Source: Eumeta japonica (taxonomy: Eukaryota > Arthropoda > Insecta > Lepidoptera > Psychidae). Taken from it: a stretch of DNA of 64,000 nucleotides. Where the stretch lies: positions 124,001-188,000 of the forward strand of contig BGZK01001219.1 of assembly GCA_005406025.1 (NCBI GenBank), read 5' to 3'. Below the pieces are notes generated by a model. That model was not told where the DNA came from and did not search any database. It was given only the letters and a program-made list of their open reading frames with translations. The position numbers were made by a program, and so were the translations under genes. Shown one piece after another: positions 1 through 12,900 of this stretch (its first letter is position 1; each line of letters opens with the position of its first letter).

Positions 1-3000
1 CGGGTATGAATTACACGACTCGAAATATTAACAACCTTCATGGTTAAACATAAGAGTCACATCGTTAAAATACGAAAAAGATAGGTCATATATTTGCATT
101 TATTTATTTTTCGGTAAGACTGCAGCTCCATCTGGTTGCAGCAAACGCACCGCGCTTTTGAATCATCAACGATTTACTTAATTGTAAGTTTGTCCGTCTT
201 ATTTGCAATCGAATGGCATTTGTTTCGTGGTCATTTAGTGCCGATTTTGTTAAGGTTTAACTTAATCAATGCACGAGAACGTAAACAGATAAAATTTGCT
301 ATTGCACCGAGTCTGAACAAAATGAGTATAATATCATTCTTTACAAATTTAGCCGTTTTTATTAATTTTTGTTTTTAGATTTGAAATTAAAGTTATGATA
401 GTTATCAAAACTCATTTTATTTAAAATTCATATGGATTTCCATATGGGTCGATGATAAATTGTTGCTGTTGATGATTGAAAACTGAACATAAAGAAATTG
501 CTAACAATTTTTTTTCAACGTATTGTTACATGAATTTGCTTATATAGTTCTATTTCTACGAGTTAATACAGATTTTTAAAACACGTGGTTCAAAAGTTAA
601 CGACTGTAGCATGAAAGCTAATAAAATAAAAAATTATATCTCTGAAGAATACTCAAAACCGTTGATGCGTTTTTAAAGACCTATTCAAAGAGACCCTAAA
701 CACTGATGAGCGCGAATCATCTTTTGATTTTCTCTATGGAAATTAACTCCTTTTTTACATAATTGTGTGGTGGTACGCTTAAGATACCTGTCTGTACAAT
801 TTCATCTCAGTTAATCGAAAGATGATAAAATAATAGGGCTGTGACACGCGGATAGACGGGCAGAAAAGGTGGGTAGGACGAAACATGAGGATTTCTCTTT
901 GCCTTTGCGTACGATATCAAAAAAGAGACGTTTTTCTATCAAAAAACTTGTATAAAAAGAATTCGCAGTTCATCCACTAGAATTTACACTTTTAAGTGGT
1001 TGGTGTAGCTTTAATTAAAAAATGATGGTTTGAGTAAAGTTTAAGATGTCGCCTGATTGTAAAATCACCTCGAATCTTCACCTTCAACACTAAGTTTATT
1101 TGTGTTTACATATTATATAATTTAAATGTTATGTAATTTTTTAGGATGAATTTTATTATTTTGCATTGCAAAATGTCAGAAATATTATTAGTACGAATGT
1201 TGTATTATGTTGTTTTTTTATTTTGATCTATAGTTTATTACTGTTATTTAGGATATATTAATAGAAACAGCAACATATGTTCATCTCTACAATTTTGATA
1301 GAAAACTCCATTGTAAAAAATACATATTTCTAAGCTATATTTATAAGCTATACAGTTTGAACGAAAAATATATTTAATTTTATAAAAATTAGAAACATTT
1401 AACTCAGGCTGCTCGGAGCAATAATAAGCCTTTTCGGATGCCAATCAGCCATCCAAACCCGCCGTGATGTTGGTCTCAGATCACCTAAAATTCAGATTAC
1501 GACACCGCGTCGGATCGGACACGACATTATACCTCCCAGAACTTAATTCACCAAGAAAACAACTCGAATCCGGTTTCGGCGTTTACAAAAGTTTCGTGCT
1601 TCGGGTAAATTGTTTTTCAAATGGTCGAATATCGAGTAATTGGTTACGAGCGTGGACAATGTGCCGGAGAAACAAAAAAAAAATGGTCAAAGGCGCGCCG
1701 ACTGTGGGTATATTGTGTGTTTTTTGTGTTACACCCTCAAATTAGGGGTCCGTGGGAAGAGAGCCGCTTTGTCAGAGGGGCCCTCGAGCTGTTGCGATAA
1801 CACCGTACCCAAATGTTTGGAGTTTCGTTTGGCACAAAACGAAGATTGTGCGTCGAAGTTCTATTTTATTTCAGTGCGCCGTATCTATCGAACTTGGAAT
1901 ATAAAAACTTAAAAATTAACTCAAATCAAAAAAAAAACCCACAAATTTCGAACGCATCCAATCAAATTTTTAAATAATACTCATTAATTAATAACTAAAT
2001 TTTCAACAAATCTCTTCAAATAAGGATTTTAAGATTTCATACCGTTGCCATGGCAGAATTTACAACTGAGTTTTCTATTTCAAACACAATTAAAACTTAA
2101 TTCGTGTCTTGGAAGTAATTCATCGTTTTCGAAATTTGTCATTGTACCAAGTCATCAACAGCTCCCAGTTCTCGCTTCGCCAATGTGGATGTTTTGACGT
2201 CCATGCCCCTAAATTGGGAAAAAAAATGTTGGAACATCACATTCATCAGGTGGAGTGTTAAAAACGTGATAACAATTTGGGAGTAATCAAAATTTCGTGC
2301 ATAAATAAAACACATCGTAGGTTTAACATAAGCACACTACTATTAAAAAAAATTAAACGTGTGGCACTCGGGGACTGCCGCGGTAAAGCTATTGTATAGC
2401 ATTTTTATCGACTTACGCAATTATAATTATTTATTTATTTATGCAGTATTTTTTTCTTTGATATTAATTCAAGTTTTTCATCACTTTCTTCATTAATAAA
2501 TGCACTTTGTTTATTCATATTTTAAACATTTTATACACAAATTTTACGCGTATAGCTATTCACCAGCAACTGCTATTCACTGTTGTACATAGGTACACCT
2601 ATGTATACATATATACCTACATGTATACTTACGGGGCACATGAGGTGAGTGTGGCATTATAAAGATATGATAGATACCTATACACCTATATACTTTCTCA
2701 CCAACAGCTGCTTACGTATTCGTCCAATTTCGGAGCAGCTCGTCTCGATCCGTGCGAGCTTCGTACAGTCGTACCATATACATACACGTTAAGCGAACGC
2801 TCGGCCGGGCTACATGATGGGCGGAGTGGGGGGTGTTAGGTTTTATTTTCGTTACGGAATTTCTTCATTCGGTCGCTGCGCTCAAAGTCCGCGATAAAAG
2901 CTATGCAATAGCTTAAAAATGGAATATCACCTATCCGAGCGACATGCAGAACGACTAGTGTTACCAGATTTCCCACTTTCGGTGGAACCACCCGTTTTTA

Positions 3001-3731
3001 GCGGTCTCAAAAAGCTCTTTGCCAGCACCCTGAGTGGAATGTCCAAAGTCCTCTTTTTTACCTAAGCAGCTGTTTTGATGTTAGGTAATTTCATGGAAAA
3101 TTTAAAATGACATTCAAATGTAACACGGGCTGACAGACGCAATAAAGTTTACACAGGACATTGAAAGAGGGAAAATAGAATAAAAGGTGTCTTGTCACAG
3201 GTGTCTTGTCAAGACTTAATATGCTTGTCCTAAAATAAATAGAAGTTTTGCTAGCAGTAAAATTAAGCTCTAAATTCAATGTGCTATAAAAAATAAATGG
3301 TTATATGAAATTAAATAATTTGCTATCGTTTATTTCTTAGATTGCAACTTCCTTGTGCAGATGTATAGATATAGACTTAATAGCAATAATGTTTTTGTTA
3401 AATATGGTAAGATATGTTTAATAATAGTTTATCTTAATAATATCTTATTAATAGTAGACCAATGATAAATCTATGTAGTACACCTTAAGCGCTGATTCAT
3501 ATCATTAACATTTGTGATTTTAAATTAAAGGATATTAACTGTTCCTATAGTCCTTATTTTTTTTCTCTCAATCCCTCTAATTTTTATTTAATTCGCGTTA
3601 TTTGTGAAAGTAGATCTGGCAACGCTATAACGACAGATGTTACGTATATGTATATAGCCTCGGCAATACTGTGTATTTCATATAACTTAAATAATAAAGT
3701 TGATGATAATGATGATCAGTGAAACCTTTTT

Positions 3732-3850
3732 TAAAAAGCCGTCAATGCACTAGTAACGCTTAGGGGTTGCGGATGTCAATGGGCGGCGGTGACCGTCTAT
3801 TTTTGAATGGCCCGCATGCTCGTTAACCCCTTATGAATCCTATAAAACTT
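3732..3850 (+). mobile_element. Non-LTR retrotransposon 3' end relic (family 'VHGRR')
   Basis: The DNA encodes the very end of a reverse transcriptase ORF in broken frames: SRQCTSNA, then after a shift VADVNGRR and a stop. The same C-terminus (GRQ...VHGRR stop) occurs at 18721-19158 and, more decayed, at 52440-52935. The 3' UTR motif CCCGCATGCTCGTT is shared by all three. Confidence 0.7.
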
Positions 3851-3910
3851 GATGTATATATACAAAAATAATAAATGATTCATTATTTATTTATTATTGC
3901 TTATTTACAT

Positions 3911-3930
3911 ACACACACACACACACACAC
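3911..3930. repeat. (AC)n microsatellite
   Basis: Ten perfect AC units in AT-rich DNA. Confidence 0.95.
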
Positions 3931-6859
3931 GTTATGCATGTATTTATGTATTTACTGTAAAGTTTCAGCTACTTTTGTTTAGCCTTTAAAGCGTAATTGA
4001 GTAACAAACGCACAAACTTCACATTTATACGTACAGTAAGATTAATGGTCTCCCATCCGCTTGACTGAGGGTTACGGATTATGAAGATAATTAAATAAAT
4101 ATGGAGTATAGAATTAAAAAAATAAATACCTAAAACCATTTACAAATTTATTTGTTTCGTGTCAAATGTACAAGTGCCATGCCGATACGTTCAGTAGTTT
4201 TTTAACTGATCCCGGACAAAGAGAAAATAGTTTTTATATATGCATGTACGTATTTGGTTTCAATGAATAATTAAATTATATCTATATTATCATAATAAAT
4301 AAAACGGTATTTTTTATTTGGGAGGTAAAAACAATTTGTTTATTGTTTTTGGAATAGTGATATAATCAATGAATTATTTGCATAAAACTTTTGTTTGTTA
4401 TGTTCCGATGTTTTCTAATTTCTCGTTGGCTACGAAATCAATTATTCATGAACTACTCGAATGAAGGTCGGTGGTGTGAGATAAAATTTTAAGGCTATAT
4501 GTTCTGATATGCGAAAAAAAAATATTATAAGAATAAAAAAAAGAAACCTAGAAGCCGATCACAGCGCTACGTACCGATTTCCATTGCGAATCTAAGCCAT
4601 ACATGCAGGTACCTAATCCAACCAACGCTCACAAAAGATTTCATCATAATCGGTCCAACCATTTAGGAGTTCAGTGACTGATCACACGTACAGAAGAACT
4701 ATATATATAAAGTTTAAAATGAAATCCACAGTTGGAGGGTACGTAAGAATTCTCTTGTTGCGTGTGAAGCATGTAAACAGTTATGGGCTCGTAACCTGTC
4801 ATGTCGGGCTCAATTAACTGCGAAACGTGTGGGTGCGCAGCGAGAAATAACTCTGGCGACTGCGTATTGGGAATAACGCCGTGAAGATACATAAATCATT
4901 TCGCAATATAAGTTTTTAATCACAACTCCGTTTTTTGGCTATCACAAACTGTATCTCGTATTTCATATTTTTACGCTTCAAGTGTCTCTCTAAGAGAAGG
5001 GATTTGATTTTAATCGACGTAGAAAAAGTGCACGTTTTCGATTTTTGTCAATTTTGATAGGAAACTCTGGAAAAGGCGAAACGGGATTTTCCTTCATTAA
5101 CTACACGCTAAGAAATAAAAATTGTATTAGAAAATAATCATCCTTATTAAGATACGATTTAAAATAGGATTAACCCATTGGAAAAGGAAGATAATGTAAC
5201 AGATATGCTGAGATTTATGATGAAATTGTATCGGTTCTGAAAAATGCCTAATGTTGAAGAAAAAACCTATAAGGAAGTAAATGATTCACATGAAATCGTG
5301 GATGAAGAACCAGTACAGACTGGAAAAAATATTGGAGACGAAGACGATGATAGTCGTCAAGATTTCGAAGATCCACTAGAATCGGAAAGATTTATAGAAT
5401 CTAACGATGAAGGAATGCCATCAAAGAGGCAATAACTAATGGATAAGTGATTAGAATTCCACATAAGGTGATAAATGTGTTTCAAAATATTAAATGAATA
5501 ACTTCATAAGTATTTAAAAGGAGTCGTACAATTTTAAGCATAAACTGTTACAATTGAAATGCCTAACAAATATATTTGTATATTGTAAAAGTTTCTATTC
5601 CATAAATGTATTAAGAATTTAAAAAATCGACAGTAGTATTTTTTTTAGGCTAAACCCCATTAAATCCCATCTTTAATATTTAGAAAACTAACTATTCATG
5701 GATATGTAATTTCTTAGTTTAGGAATCTTACATTTTTCAAGTAATTAATGTGTAACTTTCAATACATAGCGTTAAATTGTTAATAATGATTAAAATTATT
5801 CGAAATCGAGTTTTTTCGTTTTTTGCATGTTCCGAAAAACATTTCCATAGTAATATATATTTGTCCATCAGTAAAAATAAATATTTTAAATCGAAAAAAT
5901 TACAGCGTATTTGGTACATCAAAAGGTAAGTTTCCATCAAATTTCATGGATTTTTGTTTTGCTGAAAAAAAAAATTAAATACCATAAAGTCAGTTATTTT
6001 GATTTTTCGCAGATATATTGAAGTTATGTGAAAAAAGTGTAAACACAAAAGCTGTATATCTTTTTATTACCTACAACTTTGCCATTTAACTTACTCTGTT
6101 CGATAGGAGTCGTAGTTTTGCCGAAAATTTTCTACCCTTAAAACTTCACCCCCCTCACGCCCCTCCTGACTACAAATCACCGGTAACTTATTTTTCTTAT
6201 TGTTTATTTTATATTCTTTTCCTTTTCCAATAGATGTCATTCTGTTCTAAATTTTTTTTCAGTTTTTACCATTTTCAAGGACTTGTGCCCTGGCCTAATA
6301 TATCACAAGCGTTGCTTTGCGTTCGCTAAGTAGAGCTTTATATTTGTTTATGATATATGTCGCAAGAAAAACATAGAAACTTATACTAGATTTGATGTCA
6401 TCAATTTGATGTAATCGAGTGACGGTATTTGTTACAATTATTTTTGGCAAGTCTACTAAAATATTTCATAAGTGACTTTTTCTTCTTAAATACTACTCAT
6501 AATTTCAGAAGCTTTATGAGACAACAGACTAATTACATTTAAATATTTTAAAAAATATGACTTTCCTAAATCTGTAGTAAAAAAAATGTTATAAATATTA
6601 TGACACTACAACTCCGTAAAGGAATATATAAATATGACAACGACATCACGCTTGAGACGAAACTAAGGTCGGATTGTCGTGCGTTTAAATATGTGTAGAA
6701 CGTTAAAATTGCATAAAAAAAAAACATTTAATTTTGTAGCTATTTTATTCGAGACAGTTAATTTTTTTTTAATTTTCATGACTAATTTCCAGCCGCAGCT
6801 TCGCCCGTTTGGACATAGAATGAATTACTTCATATATCAAATCAATAAATTTCTCTTTC

Positions 6860-7345
6860 AACTCCAGTTTCCGGTCTCGCTCTTAAATCCGATGTTGGTA
6901 CTGCTCTTAATACCGACTTCGATTTCGACCTCGGTCCCCTTTCCAATTTCCCGACCACCTCTCGATTCTGTTCCCAGTTCGGCTTTCAATTCTACTTTTC
7001 GTCCTCGTCACGCTCTCGATTCTGATGCTGATCTCCCATTCGATTTCGACACCAGTCCCGTGTCAATTTCAGTCCGGAACACGCTCACACATTTGATCCT
7101 AGACCGGCTCTTGGATCCAGTTATGTTTTAGATTCTGATCTCAGTCACACTTTTGATTCTGATCCCATCTCCACACCCATTTTCGTTCCTAATCCCGTTC
7201 TCAATCGCGGTCCCGGTCCCACTCTCAATATCGACCTCGTATCCGTTCCCGATTCAACTCCGTTCTGGCTCTCGATTCTGCTTCCCGTCTCGGTCACGAT
7301 CTTTATTCCAATTTCGACCGTACTTATTCTCAATTTCTGTCTCGG
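6860..7345. repeat. Degenerate C/T-rich minisatellite
   Basis: Roughly 480 bp of variants of a short unit close to TCTCGATTCTGNTCCC, with many TCGATTTCGAC and CGGTCCC blocks. It leaves long open frames on both strands that are only a by-product of the repeat. Three other loci (24815-25035, 36575-36695, 47920-48110) have similar composition. Confidence 0.65.
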
Positions 7346-8780
7346 TCCCGTTATTGATTCTTATCCTTAATATAAGCTATATCACTTAGAAATATCATAG
7401 CTTTCTATGAGTATATTCCTATGAAAAAATTATATATGAAAACTAAATACATGTAAAAAGAATATAGAACCCTTTAAAAAAATAGTGGCAGACATAAATG
7501 CAATACGTGAAATAAAAATAAGCTGTGTTTGCATATGAGTCGACTACATAAAGTCACGAAATCATTTAGGGGGTTCTGTGTTCAATAAGCTCCCTGAACA
7601 TATACTAAATCTACCCTTAAACCAATTTAAAATAATTACTAAGCAATTGCTTGTTAAAAAAGGTTATTATACAATTTATGGATATTTAAACAATAAATAT
7701 TTATGGACATAACTAGCTCGATTTGTAGGGGTTTTTTTTTTATATCATAAATTTATATATATTTGATTGTATAATATACGGTATTTAAAGAAGAAAAGAA
7801 TTACCTTCAAGTTTCTTGCTTGCTCTTCTTGAGATATAATTGCCTTCCGAACGAGTGGCAAAGTGGTAAAGTTAGGCACTCTAGTGCTTACCACTTACCA
7901 CTTTACCACTTTACCAAAAATATATCACAATATATGGATATGTATAAATATATATGTGTGTATTGTGACGTATTTCTAATGTTGTACATGACCTATGAAA
8001 TAGAGATACATTTGAATTTGAAATAAAAGAAGCAGTTTCCAAAAGTGATATTTTTAAATTCGTGTTTTTTTTATGAAACTTGTTCAATTTCCATACCATG
8101 CAGTCATTCTATTTATATTCAAATGACTAATTTTATATACAATATATTTTTATTTCACTTTCATTTTCTATGAGAATTTGATTTGCACGCTTAAATTCAT
8201 TTGCTCTCACATATTTTTCGTCGTGTCATATCGTATACTTACCAAAATTTTTAATAAATAATATATCAATTATACAGCCTCATTTCCATTTATATACCTG
8301 ATTTTTTCCGAACAACATCCGATTCAACATTGAATTGAAAATATAATTAAAACAAAAGAAATACAACCTACACAATCGAAACAAATCGATAAACATTCAA
8401 GAGATTCCGAAACGGCCGCTTCAATCGACCATTCGTCGAATGTAGCCGCAGCTACCGACGCGACTCCTAGTGATCGCTTCTTAGAAGCATACGATTGACC
8501 CATGGCGAAATATTTTTTCGTGACGACAGCAGGCTATCGGCACTGAGACGGATTGCGATGAAGGCGACGCGTATGGCTTTAACAGTGATTACTTTTCCTC
8601 CGAACGTGACAGGCAACCTCCGTTTGCCGTCCGGGCGAAGTGTTTGCCAATCGAATTGTTTATAGCAAGATTCGTTCTCTACGGCGAAGAACGCCGTCGG
8701 ACTGGCTTTTCGAAACCGCTTTAAAAACAGCCACATAAGTCACTATACTGTTTCGTTTATAAATGCATTGCAGAAGTTAA
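7346..8780. other. Upstream DNA, no gene recognised
   Basis: AT-rich except for a GC-richer patch at about 8400-8740. The patch has an open frame on the minus strand (8467-8736) with no recognisable domain. A retrotransposon tail is at 7830-8030. Confidence 0.5.
7830..8030 (+). mobile_element. Jockey-like retrotransposon 3' tail
   Basis: Begins with TGCCTTCCGAACGAGTGG and ends with GTGACGTATTTC, then GAAATAGAGATACATTTG and TTGAATTTG. A second + strand copy lies at 60772-60912. The last ~60 bp also match, in reverse orientation, the ends of the elements at 62688 and 41118. This copy holds an extra hairpin at 7854-7915. Confidence 0.7.
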
Positions 8781-8781
8781 A

Positions 8782-8832
8782 AAAACCGTCAAGTGCGAAC
8801 AGGACACGTGTACCTAGGTTTCCGCACAATGC
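8782..8832. repeat. Dispersed repeat fragment (ACCGGCCAAGTGCGA type)
   Basis: AAAACCGTCAAGTGCGAACA followed by GACACGTGTACC and TTTCCGCAC. This is a diverged copy of a short repeat that I recall as common in lepidopteran introns. Other copies are at 25553-25600 and 37674-37722. Confidence 0.5.
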
Positions 8833-11800
8833 AATGATTAAAAATTGTCTAGACCTAATTTGTAATTTGCTACCTATTGTGTATTAAGGAGTAAGGGCAT
8901 GGTAAAAAAGTTCACTGTTTTTTTTTTGTAATGCTTCAGGTAACTATTATTGAGTAAAACATTACTTATTTTTTCTTGTATTAAAATAAAGACGAATACA
9001 ACAAACAAGTTATAAAAACAATCTTTCCTACAATAAAAAAAAAAGTGTATTTCTTCTACATTATTTCCGACAAGGAGTATAGAATAAAATAGAAGATAAT
9101 TTCTAATTTAAGTTATACTTCCTTTTGGACATTTAAAAAAGTGTCCAAAGAGAAATGTCAAAAAAGATCAGAGTGTACTTTTCTAGTATGTGACACGCAG
9201 ACGTAATACACAACGAAGATTTAGACTAAGGTCTGAAGTTATCCAAGTGGTGCTCAAATGACCTATATTTTGCGCGCTCTATTGTCTATGATGAGCCCAA
9301 GACAGGCGCGTGTAGTGTTTAGTTCAGTTATTAGCATGTGTTTTAAACATAACAGATATTAAGTCGTATAAATATATATTTATATATTGTATGTATTTCT
9401 ATACATGAATTTCTGAATACTTATATTTTAGGGTGTGTTTATTATTTATTCACATCAAAGAAACATAACTTCTTACTTCTTGTAACAAGTACACCCACTT
9501 TTTTTCCAATAATGTTTTACGAACAGAAAGAGATATACCTTAAATTTTAGTTACCTACCCGCAGCAATCAGTTATTCTGTTTTGACGTAACCGCACGTCA
9601 ATTTCTTGTCTCAACGGAATGACCCTCTGCTGCATAAGGCCATAAGGTAAAAGGGCGTGCACGAACCCTCTACCGGACACGCATACATGAAAATGCACTC
9701 GTCCGCCCGTCGAATTTAGTCGTATACATTGCCGACCCGCCGTAAACTTTTATAAGAATATTCATACACGGCGAGCGATGTAATCGACTGTACGATACGA
9801 ACGGCCCACGTGAACCGAACACGGTGAGGCGAAGAATGCGGCCCGTGAGAAAAAAAATACTCTCGCTTCCGATGCGCTCGGTTAGATAGCGCAGGTGGCG
9901 AACGCGCGAGCTAGGGTCGCCATGATTTATGCGGCTAAATAAGATACAGTTATAAATCATCAAACGCGTTTAAAGATCATTAAACGAGCGTACGGTCGTC
10001 GTGTGAGATTTTAATAGCCATACGACCGAGATATACCCTCTCGCGTTCTCATAGCGGCTTGAGGAGCTCGGACTTTGAGCTCACAGAGCTCGCCCGGGCG
10101 CTGAACGTCGTCGGCGACGCGGCGGCAGTGTCCGTGAACGGCGGCTTTTGGTTTGTTTCGAATTAAAACCCATCGGTTAATCGCTCGCGGTCAGGATATC
10201 TGAACCCTGTTTTATAGCTCTCAACCGCTAAGCCATGACTGCTCTTAGAGTGCTGAACATTGATGACACGTTACATTCGCACGGAATTATAGTTAACATT
10301 GGAAAGTTCTAATAGTATATATACGTAGAAACATCTGATATTATTAGATTCACAGACATGACATACAAACGTTTTACTTTTCAGTACGAGTTTCCGTTTA
10401 ATTGCTTGAATATAAAATGTTTTATTATTTTATACATAGCATGTTCCGTGCCTTGTTATATTAAGCGTCCAGTATGAATATAAATGTTATACCTATATAT
10501 ATTTAAGAACGATAAAATATAGACTAAAAGTAAAACAATAGTATCAGTATACGTTATTTACTTATTTTATATTTGTGCATAAATTATTCTATTAAATTTA
10601 TTAGTTATTAAAAAGTACAATTTTTAAGGGATGATGGGTGTATGGTAACTCTACGGATGTCATCCGTTTCAAATTTAGAATGTCGTGTTTTTTTAAAAGG
10701 TTCCTTGAATGCAGTAGCCAGTTGACATCAATCTTTTTTATCGCTACCATTGTCCACGGACATTAAGCCCTTCTCACTAACTGTCATTTTCAATTCTGTT
10801 AACTATTTCTCTTTGTACTTGGCATTTCTCATAGTCAATAATTTTCTGCATTTTAATATGAGATAAATTATTTTCTGTTTTAAATACATTATTGCTCAAG
10901 ACGGAATCAGTTAATAGAAATATAATGTTTGTACACATGTAACCATTCGTACTTAATGTATTAACGTAAAAAACAGGCTGACAGGGTATTTTGTAAGAAA
11001 TGATTGACGCCCCCAAAGTAAGTCGACTCGTAAACGTACGAGCCATAAACACTTATTCATACCTAAATAAGTCTACCTATTCTCATTACGCTTGATACGT
11101 TGGGGACATCAATAATTGCTGACTTTGGATCAGATATATTTACGCAGCCTGCAGCATTGACTCTATTTTAAGATCCTCCATTAGAAAAATCTATCCTCAC
11201 CTGTTGATTTGATAAAATAATGTTCTAAGGGCCTATTCAAAAGGGCATATTCAGGGCTTTAAGGAATTTAAAGGTATAAAAGTTGTCACAAACGTCTTTT
11301 TGCCTTTTTTTTTCTGCTGCCGTCACATTTTTTTTTTCGCTGAACCAGCGTGTGTTTATTTAGTTATCAAAGTGAATGCTTAAGAGAAAAAGACAGTTGG
11401 GAAATCGAAATGTAAATATTTTAAATAACTTCATGTCTAATTTTAGTAGTCACAAAAAGTAGCCCTAACATGTTCACAGTACACGATAATATGGTGTGAT
11501 TCTGGAAAATTCGACTTATATGTGACAAAATATGATATAAAATAATAAGCAATAAAAAATAATTAATCAAAGTAAATGGCAGCAGCATTTTTTGGGCAAC
11601 ATTTTTAAATTTTTTATATTTAAATATGTCCTTAGGATATTACTTGAATCGATGAACAGATGAAAAGTTTTTCTCATAATGGATCCTAACGATTCGTCTG
11701 TTACTTAGTAATATCGGCTTTATCCCCCCATTTTCGACGTACGTGACTGGATGGGCCCTTTTTGGTGTTTAATATTAAAGCTGAATACGATGCTTAAGCG

Positions 11801-12900
11801 TGAAAGAAGAATAAAATAGTTTGTGTAAGCTTAAATCTACTCGGGCTTGCAACGGAATCTCTATACTCTATACGATATTGAGAAACCATAAAAAATATAT
11901 ATTAACATGCAAGAAATATATTCAATTATCGTGATGGTATTCCGTTTATAGGTTAATGCGGTTATCACAATGAGAGTAGCCAATTGCAATCGACGGTCAC
12001 TAGTTAATAGACAATGCAAATTAATTATTTTTGGCATAAGTAACTACTGATCTTTATTTGACATGCTCAGGCCATAATCGCCCCAGTGCTGAGGCGTAGG
12101 TATATTTCGATAATTTTATTCGACTCGTAACGTGAAGCACTTGATAGTGTTTTTTTATTCGCCTCTTTTCATTATCTATTTCTAACAATGTACTCGCATT
12201 AATACAAGAGAATGGGAAAATTTGCATACCATTTTACAGATAATTTAATGAAGATTAATTTAGTCAGCTTCAAAAAATGATTTCCTGCAATAGAAATGAA
12301 AAAAAAAACCATCAGAATGGTTTAGAAAATTGTTCCTGTCAATCAACTTTGCAAAACATAAAAACACATCACTCGTGAGAAACATCTATTAATTTAATCT
12401 TTTTCCTTTTTATTAGCTTAAGAATTATATCTATTTGCTTTTTATTGAAAACGGCTGTTTAATTGTGTGTCGTTAAATTAAAATTAATAAAAATATAATT
12501 TTAGGAATGAGATTCCGTTCCATGAGCGGGATATTCCGTTTTGGTGGCGCCCTCTATTCAGTGGTAAACAAATCTACGACTTACTCATCTATTTCGAAGA
12601 GATTGGGTTGTAATAGTTGCAATGATATTGTAACACGACTTTGGTCTAGCGGCTAAGCCCTTTCGGCACTTGGGAACTGAATTTAAGCGAGCGGTTAAAT
12701 TTTCAGAGATATTCAAGTAATCTGTATATGAGTTCATTTCACTATTAATAATACTCGCTGTTTATTATGTTTATTAGTCTCAGTGTCCATGCTTTTAGAT
12801 ACACCTAAACTTTCTCTCTCTACTTTTACTTTGAGAATTGAACAATATTTCATTCTTAGAAATTTAGAAATACAACTAGAACTAACGTTCACATGACCCG
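8833..12900. other. Upstream DNA, no gene recognised
   Basis: Mostly AT-rich. The stretch 9650-10180 is clearly richer in GC and CpG, with blocks such as GCCCGGGCGCTGAACGTCGT, and has open frames on the minus strand (9670-9963) without a recognised domain. It could be a promoter or CpG-rich first exon, or an old insertion; nothing decides. Confidence 0.4.

Larger units (their letters stand above)
1..6850. other. Upstream DNA or intron 1, AT-rich, no gene recognised
   Basis: No coding region I can support. It contains a (AC)n microsatellite at 3911-3930, a retrotransposon tail at 3732-3850, and two copies of a near-palindrome (AAAGCTATTGTATAGC-like) at 2383-2410 and 2892-2915. A moderately GC-rich patch at 2700-2890 has no recognised function. 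A short acidic reading frame at 5244-5435 lacks any recognisable domain. Confidence 0.6.

Noticed and set aside
2383..2915. A 530-bp element bounded by inverted AAAGCTATTG(T/C)ATAGC repeats
   Set aside because: The motif is itself nearly palindromic, so orientation is ambiguous, and similarity does not extend beyond about 25 bp.
5244..5435. Short acidic ORF (DEDDDSRQDFEDPLESE)
   Set aside because: 63 residues with no domain, no splice support and AT-rich surroundings. It might be a piece of a transposase N-terminus, but nothing shows it.
6679..7389. Long open frames on both strands
   Set aside because: They come from a degenerate minisatellite; Ser/Pro/Phe-rich text on one strand and Gly/Glu/Arg-rich on the other is a by-product of the unit.
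12638..12700. Possible tRNA-derived SINE (GGTCTAGCGGCTAAGCCC)
   Set aside because: A-box-like text only; no acceptable B box and no cloverleaf. The same holds for the minus strand near 40780-40815 and 15690-15760.
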